Assembly (NCBI GenBank): GCA_028707375.1
Contig: JAQWCB010000015.1
Span: 1 to 11,796, forward strand
Reading direction: 5' to 3'
Source of the DNA: Bacilli bacterium
GTDB taxonomy: Bacteria > Bacillota_I > Bacilli_A > RFN20 > CAG-288
DNA: 11,796 bases
Shown here: piece after piece, positions 6,855 to 11,796 of the stretch
Numbering within the stretch: position 1 is the stretch's first letter
How the letters are laid out: every line of letters starts with the position of its first letter
The notes under the pieces: generated by a model
Database searches by the model: none
Seen by the model: the letters and a program-made list of their open reading frames with translations, nothing else
Told to the model about the DNA's origin: nothing
Made by a program: the position numbers and the translations under genes

Positions 6855-8127
6855 ATTTTCTCCTCAAAAGAGCATAGTAGACTCCATTGTTATTCTTTTC
6901 ATAAGGCATAATTTGTCGCGAAGTAACTATTTCGTACTCAGGGTATTTATTTAAAAATAATTCAACTATATTCTCGCCCTCACGCTTGTTAATCGTCTCC
7001 ACAACATAGGCAAAAATTCCATCTTTATTCACGTATTTTTTGGCTTCTTCCAAGTATGACAACTGCTGATATTTCAACTTTCGATAATCTTGTTTCGTCG
7101 TACTCGCTAAAATCTCTGCTTTTCTTTTCACTAGGCCTAAACGTGAAGAGGGAGGCATAGCAACAACAATATCAAATGAATTATATTCAATATAGGTTCG
7201 CAACAAATCTATATCGGCCAAGTATATTTTTTGATTCCTTACTCCTAGTTTATCAAATTTATACTTCGTCTGACGGAATTTTATTTCATTTTCAATATTT
7301 AAAGTCAAATCACCATTGCAACCACTTAGTCGAATGGCCAAATCAGCTGCCATCTCAAACCGATTGCCGTCAATCAATAAAGCACTATCGCCAGTAGCCA
7401 AAGGAAGATTATTAAGAATTTCCTGATAGGATAAATCTTCTTTAAAACAATTCCCCAATTTCACTTCGTTCATCTCATCAAATTTTTGATTCTTATTTAA
7501 AGCGTATGCATTGTCAAAATTTTTTACTGGTTGAAAATGCGTTTTCTCATTAAAATGCGACGATGATATTTTTAGTTCATTTCTTTTGATATAAATCTTT
7601 GCTGGCTGCTTGTTAGAAACAAGAAGTTTAGCTGTGATCGATGGTCCAAATTGCTTGAGCCAAAGTCTAATTATCCATTCAGGAGTTGAGAAAAACAATG
7701 AATTATACTTGACTGGATCTTCTTTTTCCGCTTCGGGAACGACAAAATTTTTCTGTCCCATGTTCATAAGTTTGTTGAAAATTATCGCGGATTCGACATT
7801 TAATTTATTATCTAAGATCACTTGGTCAAACTCATCTTTTAAAGAATCTAAATCAATCTCAGTCGACTGATAACGAATGCTATATAAAGTGCAAATAAAA
7901 AGATATAACTTTTTCTCGCGCGGATGAACATTTTCAATTTCCTTTATCACTTCATATCTCAACGATACAAAATTTCGAAGTACTCCTTGAAGCAATTTGT
8001 GTATCCGCACTTTTTGTGCAATTGAAAAATTATATTGAGCCTCAAAAGAACTCATTACTTTCTTTAGTGATTCCTTCTTTTCGATGATTCTTTGACACGC
8101 GACAACGCTGATAAATAATATATTCAT
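6847..8127 (-). CDS. rsmB: RsmB/Sun-like protein (16S rRNA m5C methyltransferase family) lacking catalytic motifs
   Basis: Position before rlmN, length (426 aa) and architecture match RsmB, which methylates C967 of 16S rRNA. Residues 1-130 look like the NusB-type RNA-binding domain (KLLQGVLRN at 44-52). A PEWIIRLWLKQFG linker (149-161), a Rossmann-like region (245-400) and a C-terminal NNNGVYYALLRRK (412-424) follow. Key residues are missing. The SAM loop, normally DACAAPGGKT, reads DGNRFEMAAD (253-262). The motif IV PC site reads AMPPSSRLG (323-331), without cysteine. Motif VI, normally TCT, reads YVVETIN (374-380), again without cysteine. It is therefore probably not a methyltransferase. 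Homology is inferred from matching flanks, such as RLGL-like 329-332 and NKDGIFAY 367-374. The ATG at 8127 has no SD. Confidence 0.7.
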   Translation of the reverse strand: MNILFISVVACQRIIEKKESLKKVMSSFEAQYNFSIAQKVRIHKLLQGVLRNFVSLRYEVIKEIENVHPREKKLYLFICTLYSIRYQSTEIDLDSLKDEFDQVILDNKLNVESAIIFNKLMNMGQKNFVVPEAEKEDPVKYNSLFFSTPEWIIRLWLKQFGPSITAKLLVSNKQPAKIYIKRNELKISSSHFNEKTHFQPVKNFDNAYALNKNQKFDEMNEVKLGNCFKEDLSYQEILNNLPLATGDSALLIDGNRFEMAADLAIRLSGCNGDLTLNIENEIKFRQTKYKFDKLGVRNQKIYLADIDLLRTYIEYNSFDIVVAMPPSSRLGLVKRKAEILASTTKQDYRKLKYQQLSYLEEAKKYVNKDGIFAYVVETINKREGENIVELFLNKYPEYEIVTSRQIMPYEKNNNGVYYALLRRKYE

Positions 8128-8136
8128 ATATGTTTT

Positions 8137-8146
8137 ATTATATCAT
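8137..8146 (-). promoter_or_regulatory. Extended -10 promoter of the rsmB-like - membrane protein operon
   Basis: The minus strand reads TGATATAAT (8145-8137), an extended -10 with perfect TATAAT. No good -35 is seen at the right distance (GAAAGA at 17 bases). Predicted initiation at about 8130 would leave almost no leader before the ATG at 8127. A second TATAAT lies upstream at 8172-8167, without a clear -35, and could give a leader of about 35 bases. Confidence 0.5.
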
Positions 8147-8207
8147 AATAACTATCGTTTCTTTCGATTATACAATGATATATAGAGAATTATTCTAAAC
8201 ATAAATA

Positions 8208-8233
8208 ACTCCCGCTTTTTATTGAGCGGGAGT
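8208..8233 (-). terminator. Terminator of the gmk-priA-171-aa operon
   Basis: A perfect 9-bp GC-rich stem, ACTCCCGCT with AGCGGGAGT, has an 8-base loop. On the minus strand it is followed by TATTTATGTTTAG, a T-rich but interrupted tail. It lies 16 bases after the stop of the 171-aa gene and separates the two minus-strand operons. Confidence 0.75.
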
Positions 8234-8249
8234 ATCTATATTCAATATC

Positions 8250-8765
8250 CTAATCTTCCTTATTCTTTTTCAAGCGCTCAATCTCCTCTAGCGCCAGTTC
8301 CTTATCTTTAGCCTTAATTTTATTCTCGTAGTCCGCATCAGCAAAGGCATCACCCAAGTAAGGTTCAATTCCTTCTTTCTCATCTGCTTCCTCCATCGTT
8401 TCAAAGTGAGCCATATTGTCATTGGTCATAAAGCGAGGATATTCTTTGTTTATATATTCATATTCCTTTTGCGGAGCAAAATACTCAAACAAGACACGTA
8501 CGTGAACGTGGTTCTGTTTAAAGATCTTGATGAGTACATCAGCTGCCTGCTTTTCAATCGGTTCATATTTGCGCGGTGCAGAAACGACAATATTTAATTG
8601 ATACGATGTTTGATCAACTCCGCGATAAATTAGAAAAGAATCGGGAGCATAAAAGACAATTTCTTCCGGCGCAACTTCAAAGGCCTGTGCCACTTCATCC
8701 TGAACATCCGCCACAAAAGATTGAGCCTGAAATTGATCGACTCCTAATAAACTAATTGTAATCAT
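8250..8765 (-). CDS. Conserved-looking small protein, possible tautomerase/ferredoxin-like fold
   Basis: I do not recognise this 171-residue protein. By eye the first 96 residues alternate as two beta-alpha-beta units: strand 1-9, helix 12-31, strands around 34-48 and 54-63, helix 67-85, strand 87-96 (VHVRVLFEYF). This resembles a MIF/tautomerase or ferredoxin-like fold. Canonical tautomerases need Pro just after the initiator Met; here residue 2 is Ile, so tautomerase chemistry is unlikely. Residues 100-171 form a highly charged, acidic then Lys/Glu-rich tail with probable helix (KAKDKELALEEIERLKKNK). It follows priA by 16 bases, with AAAGGAG 10 bases before its ATG. It occupies the place where def and fmt normally sit. 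Function unknown. Confidence 0.75.
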   Translation of the reverse strand: MITISLLGVDQFQAQSFVADVQDEVAQAFEVAPEEIVFYAPDSFLIYRGVDQTSYQLNIVVSAPRKYEPIEKQAADVLIKIFKQNHVHVRVLFEYFAPQKEYEYINKEYPRFMTNDNMAHFETMEEADEKEGIEPYLGDAFADADYENKIKAKDKELALEEIERLKKNKED

Positions 8766-8781
8766 ATATCATAAACTCCTT

Positions 8782-11007
8782 TTATATATCGCTTGAAGGA
8801 TCAATATCCACATCAATCTTGACACTAGATGAATGAAGATTGAGCACATTTAGCCCCTTCAAAGCGGCATCAACTAATTTTCGACTTTTGTATTTTAGCA
8901 TAATCTTTCGGTAATATCTATTGTTAAGTCTTTCGATATATGGAATGGAAGGACCATATAACTCCGATCGTGTTCCTCCTTGCAATTGATGAAAAAGATA
9001 GGCTTTAACTTTGTAACTTGCCTTTTCTACTTCCTTGGAAGAATTAGCGGAAATCGTAATATTGACAATAAAGGTATAAGGTGGGTATTGTCGATCAAAT
9101 CTATTTTTCATTTCATACTGATAAAAGGCTTCATAGTCTTGACTTTGGGCCAAGTGGATAATATCATTTTCGGGCGAATATGTCTGAATTATAGCAAAAC
9201 CTTCCTTATCCTTACGTCCAGCCCTTCCCACTAATTGCGTTAATAAATTGAATGTATCTTCATTGGCCTTGTACGAAGGGAATTGCAAAGATTGATCTGC
9301 CAACAGGGCTACCGCCAATGTAACGTTGGGAAAATCGTGTCCCTTAGCCACCATCTGTGTTCCAACCAAAATATCGAATTCTCCTTTAGAAAAACCATTG
9401 ATGATACTGTGATACACGCCTTTTCGACGCGCAGTATCAGCATCTAGACGCCTAATCTTTGCCTGGGGGAAAAAAGATTGAATTTCCTCTTGAATTCGTT
9501 CGGTGCCAAAGCCGACAAAACTAAATGCTGTTCCTTGACAATGCGGACAAACTAAATCTTCAGCTTGCAGTTCATAACCACAGTGATGGCATACAATCTT
9601 CTTTTGTCCCTTGTGATATGTCAAAGGCAAATTACAATTGGGACACTTGAGAGGCTTTTGACATTTGCGGCACATATATACCGGAGCGTATCCTCGTCGA
9701 TTGAGAAAAATAATCACCTGTTCTTTTTTTGCCAATGTTCTTTCAATCGCTTGTCTTAGAGGAATCGATATCAGTGTTGAATTATAGTCAATATTTTCGA
9801 AATCGCCAAGGTCAATGATCTTGGTCTGAGGCAGATGAGCCGAATTGTATCGTTCTTTCAGTTTAACTAATCCATAGACTCCCTTGTCGCCACGGGCGCG
9901 GCATTCCAAAGATGGCGTTGCCGAACCAAATACCACCTTTCCCTGCATTTGCTCCATTCGCATTATAGCTACTTTGCGCGCATCGTAATATGGCATTCGA
10001 TCCTGCTTGTAAGATGAAACATGCTCTTCATCGACAATAATCAATTTAACATTCTTTAAGGGTGCAAAAACCGCTGAGCGAGCACCGATAACTACATGAA
10101 CTTCTTCGCGCGATATATTAAGGTATTCATCATATTTTTGGGCATCGGTCAGTCCCGAGTGCAAAAGAGCAACACGATCGCCAAAGATTGCCTTAAAGCG
10201 CGAAATCATTCGATCTGTCAAAGCAATTTCGGGAACAAGAATAATCGCATCACAGCTTTGATCCAAACAATTTTTAACTAATTTAATATAGATTTCTGTC
10301 TTCCCGGATCCTGTTACACCTTGCAATAAATTAACTCTTTTTTTCGAATTGATTAAATATTCATAAGCAGCTTGCTGCTCGCTGTTCAATTCGTGAATCG
10401 AATCTTCTTCGTATTCAATTTCAGGCAGGCGCATAATTTCAATTTGCTCAGCGCTGACAGCTCCTTTTTTCATCAATGATTCAAGCGATTTCTTCGCTGT
10501 TACTTGCGATTTAGGTAAGCCTTGCGGACATTCCTTGATTTTGTTAAGCAATTTAGTCTCATTCGCATTAAATTGTATTGTTGTCGATAAGAATTTATCG
10601 TTTATGACAATAACTTTGCGAAACGAACGCTTGGGCTTTCCCGCATACTGTGAATTAGGTCGCAAGCTTGGCGGTAAGATAACCTTAAGAACTTCAATGA
10701 GTGGACAGCAGTAATATTCTGCCACCTTTAAAACTAAATCAAACATCTTTTGATCAACAATTGGTTCAGCGTCAATGATTTCTTCAATAGGTTTAATCTT
10801 ATATCCCTTTTCTTCTTGATACTTCTCGAGCGAATCTTCTACTAAAAGAGGTTCTTCCACGACAAAACCAATCAGTTGCCGATTATTAAAGTTAACCTTA
10901 ACTCTCTCGCCAAACTGAATCTTATTCTGCCCCAAATAAGCGTAAGAAAATGGTCGATCTAGCTTTCTAACTCCGTGTTCAATTACAACTTGCAAGAGAT
11001 AAAACAT
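8782..11007 (-). CDS. priA: Primosomal protein PriA, replication-restart helicase
   Basis: A 3'-to-5' superfamily 2 helicase that reloads the replisome at stalled forks. It has 741 residues. The N-terminal 3'-end binding domain (about 1-110) is followed by a winged-helix region, then Walker A GVTGSGKTE (230-238), DEEH (326-329) and GSATPS (361-366). Eight zinc cysteines come as four pairs: CRKC (446-449), CPNC (455-458), CHHC (473-476) and CPHC (487-490). Motif V GTQMVAKGHDF (549-559) and motif VI QLVGRAGR (591-598) complete the set, followed by the C-terminal domain. It looks fully functional. The ATG at 11007 is preferred over a TTG at 11031 that lies inside gmk: FYLLQVVIEHGVRKLDRPFSY matches normal PriA N-termini. 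One base separates it from the gmk stop. Confidence 0.96.
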   Translation of the reverse strand: MFYLLQVVIEHGVRKLDRPFSYAYLGQNKIQFGERVKVNFNNRQLIGFVVEEPLLVEDSLEKYQEEKGYKIKPIEEIIDAEPIVDQKMFDLVLKVAEYYCCPLIEVLKVILPPSLRPNSQYAGKPKRSFRKVIVINDKFLSTTIQFNANETKLLNKIKECPQGLPKSQVTAKKSLESLMKKGAVSAEQIEIMRLPEIEYEEDSIHELNSEQQAAYEYLINSKKRVNLLQGVTGSGKTEIYIKLVKNCLDQSCDAIILVPEIALTDRMISRFKAIFGDRVALLHSGLTDAQKYDEYLNISREEVHVVIGARSAVFAPLKNVKLIIVDEEHVSSYKQDRMPYYDARKVAIMRMEQMQGKVVFGSATPSLECRARGDKGVYGLVKLKERYNSAHLPQTKIIDLGDFENIDYNSTLISIPLRQAIERTLAKKEQVIIFLNRRGYAPVYMCRKCQKPLKCPNCNLPLTYHKGQKKIVCHHCGYELQAEDLVCPHCQGTAFSFVGFGTERIQEEIQSFFPQAKIRRLDADTARRKGVYHSIINGFSKGEFDILVGTQMVAKGHDFPNVTLAVALLADQSLQFPSYKANEDTFNLLTQLVGRAGRKDKEGFAIIQTYSPENDIIHLAQSQDYEAFYQYEMKNRFDRQYPPYTFIVNITISANSSKEVEKASYKVKAYLFHQLQGGTRSELYGPSIPYIERLNNRYYRKIMLKYKSRKLVDAALKGLNVLNLHSSSVKIDVDIDPSSDI

Positions 11008-11008
11008 T

Positions 11009-11593
11009 TTAACTCTTTTGGTGGTTAGCAACAGAATTGCGAATAATTCCCTTTATCTCTTCTGCTGCTCGACCGACAATGTCATTTAACACAATATATT
11101 TATAATTATATTTGCACGCCAATTCACCGCGGGCTTTCTTCAAGCGAGCCTGAATGATTTCTTCCGGTTCCGTTCTTCTTTTTCTAATTCTTTTTTCCAG
11201 GATTCCCAATGAAGGAGGAATAAGAAAAATTGATATAATATCATCCCCATGCATTTTAGCCAAGACTTGTCTTGCTCCTTGAACTTCAATTTCAAGCAAG
11301 ACATTTTTCCCCTCGTTTCGAAGTTTTTCAACATAATCGCGCGGCGTTCCATAACTATTCCCCACAAAAGAAACGTGCTCCAACAAATTGCCTTCATCGA
11401 CATTTTTTTGAAATGTTTCCTGATCAACAAAAAAATAGTCAACTCCATCTTTTTCCATATGGCGCGGGGCACGCGTTGTCATTGAAATGGAATATGTCAA
11501 GTCCAGGGAACTATCTTCCATTAATATTCTCTTTACCGCACCCTTGCCCACTCCGGATGGTCCGGAAAGTATTATTAAAAGTCCTTTTTTCAT
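11009..11593 (-). CDS. gmk: Guanylate kinase
   Basis: Phosphorylates GMP to GDP with ATP. The 194-residue protein carries the P-loop GPSGVGKG (11-18), the GMP-binding segment SMTTRAPR (37-44) with DGVDYFFV (49-56), GNSYGTP (78-84) and LLEIEVQGA (99-107). The lid has the arginine-rich KRIRKRR (134-140). All expected residues are present. It starts at ATG 11593 with GAGGA (11605-11601) 7 bases before it. It is the first gene of the gmk-priA-171-aa operon, as in Firmicutes, but rpoZ and coaBC are missing after it. Confidence 0.97.
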   Translation of the reverse strand: MKKGLLIILSGPSGVGKGAVKRILMEDSSLDLTYSISMTTRAPRHMEKDGVDYFFVDQETFQKNVDEGNLLEHVSFVGNSYGTPRDYVEKLRNEGKNVLLEIEVQGARQVLAKMHGDDIISIFLIPPSLGILEKRIRKRRTEPEEIIQARLKKARGELACKYNYKYIVLNDIVGRAAEEIKGIIRNSVANHQKS

Positions 11594-11620
11594 TCGAATA
11601 TCCTCACACTACTTTGTTCT

Positions 11621-11629
11621 AATATATCA
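11621..11629 (-). promoter_or_regulatory. Candidate extended -10 promoter of gmk
   Basis: The minus strand reads TGATATATT (11629-11621), an extended -10 with one mismatch in the hexamer. A weak TTAGAT at 11650-11645, 18 bases upstream, is the best -35. Transcription from about 11614 would include the GAGGA ribosome site before gmk. It has the same TGA-TATA form as the promoter near 8140. Confidence 0.4.
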
Positions 11630-11796
11630 CTTTTTTCAAGCAGTATCTAACATTTAATAGAGATTTTGTACATTTTTTTCATTTTGTTAAGTGACATAGT
11701 AATAATCATATTTTATAGATACTATTTACACAATCGTGGGTAATATCGCCTTTTTCAATTTCAATGACGGATTTAACATTGCAGAGTAATTTTCTT
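11630..11796. other. Region upstream of gmk, no confident gene
   Basis: The stretch 11640-11705 is AT-rich and shows no convincing terminator or RNA gene. At the window edge the minus strand has an open frame of 29 codons ending in TGA (11795-11706; ...IEIEKGDITHDCVNSIYKI). It could be the C-terminus of an upstream gene, but a second minus frame and one plus frame are also open there, so none is called. It does not resemble RemA or YicC, the usual genes upstream of gmk. Confidence 0.4.

Noticed and set aside
7610..7870. 86-codon plus-strand frame opposite the rsmB-like gene
   Set aside because: Shadow of a long coding frame; no SD and no recognisable motif.
11272..11622. 116-codon plus-strand frame opposite gmk
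   Set aside because: It is antisense to a clearly coding gmk, has no family resemblance or SD, and is a shadow frame.
11706..11795. Open minus-strand frame of 29 codons at the window edge (C-terminus of a gene upstream of gmk?)
   Set aside because: Too short to judge, no recognised family, and two other frames are open over the same bases.

Overview
The window is AT-rich chromosomal DNA from a low-GC Gram-positive bacterium. Gene order and protein families point to a reduced, Mollicutes-like or deep-branching Bacilli lineage (inference). The genetic code is standard: TGG encodes Trp (for example in rpmB and rlmN), and TGA is used as a stop (end of prpC, end of the rsmB-like gene). No mobile element, CRISPR array, tRNA or rRNA was seen.

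Layout. (1) The 3' part of pgi (glucose-6-phosphate isomerase) enters from the left on the + strand. It is followed by rpmB (ribosomal protein L28), which has its own near-consensus promoter and a strong terminator that also works in the opposite direction. (2) A tightly packed minus-strand operon runs from 8127 down to 1390: rsmB-like, rlmN, prpC (PP2C phosphatase), prkC (Ser/Thr kinase), rsgA, rpe, a thiN-like gene and a six-helix membrane protein. Adjacent genes overlap by 8-14 bases or are 1-5 bases apart. (3) A second minus-strand operon, gmk - priA - 171-aa protein, runs from 11593 to 8250 and ends at a 9-bp hairpin. (4) The last 200 bases hold the gmk promoter region and no confident gene.

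This is a shortened form of the Firmicutes cluster gmk-rpoZ-coaBC-priA-def-fmt-rsmB-rlmN-prpC-prkC-rsgA-rpe-thiN, with rpmB beside it. rpoZ, coaBC, def and fmt are absent from their usual places. A small unrecognised protein stands where def/fmt would be.

The main observation is that two enzymes of the cluster are present as full-length genes but have lost their catalytic motifs. The RsmB-like protein lacks both methyltransferase cysteines and the SAM-binding glycine-rich loop. The ThiN-like protein lacks the aspartates of thiamine pyrophosphokinase. Both reading frames are intact and translationally coupled to neighbours with normal motifs, so they look like retained pseudoenzymes rather than decaying genes. 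The PrkC kinase is also stripped to a bare catalytic domain, without membrane anchor or PASTA repeats. The operon thus joins ribosome maturation (RlmN, RsgA, possibly the RsmB-like protein) to a kinase/phosphatase pair.
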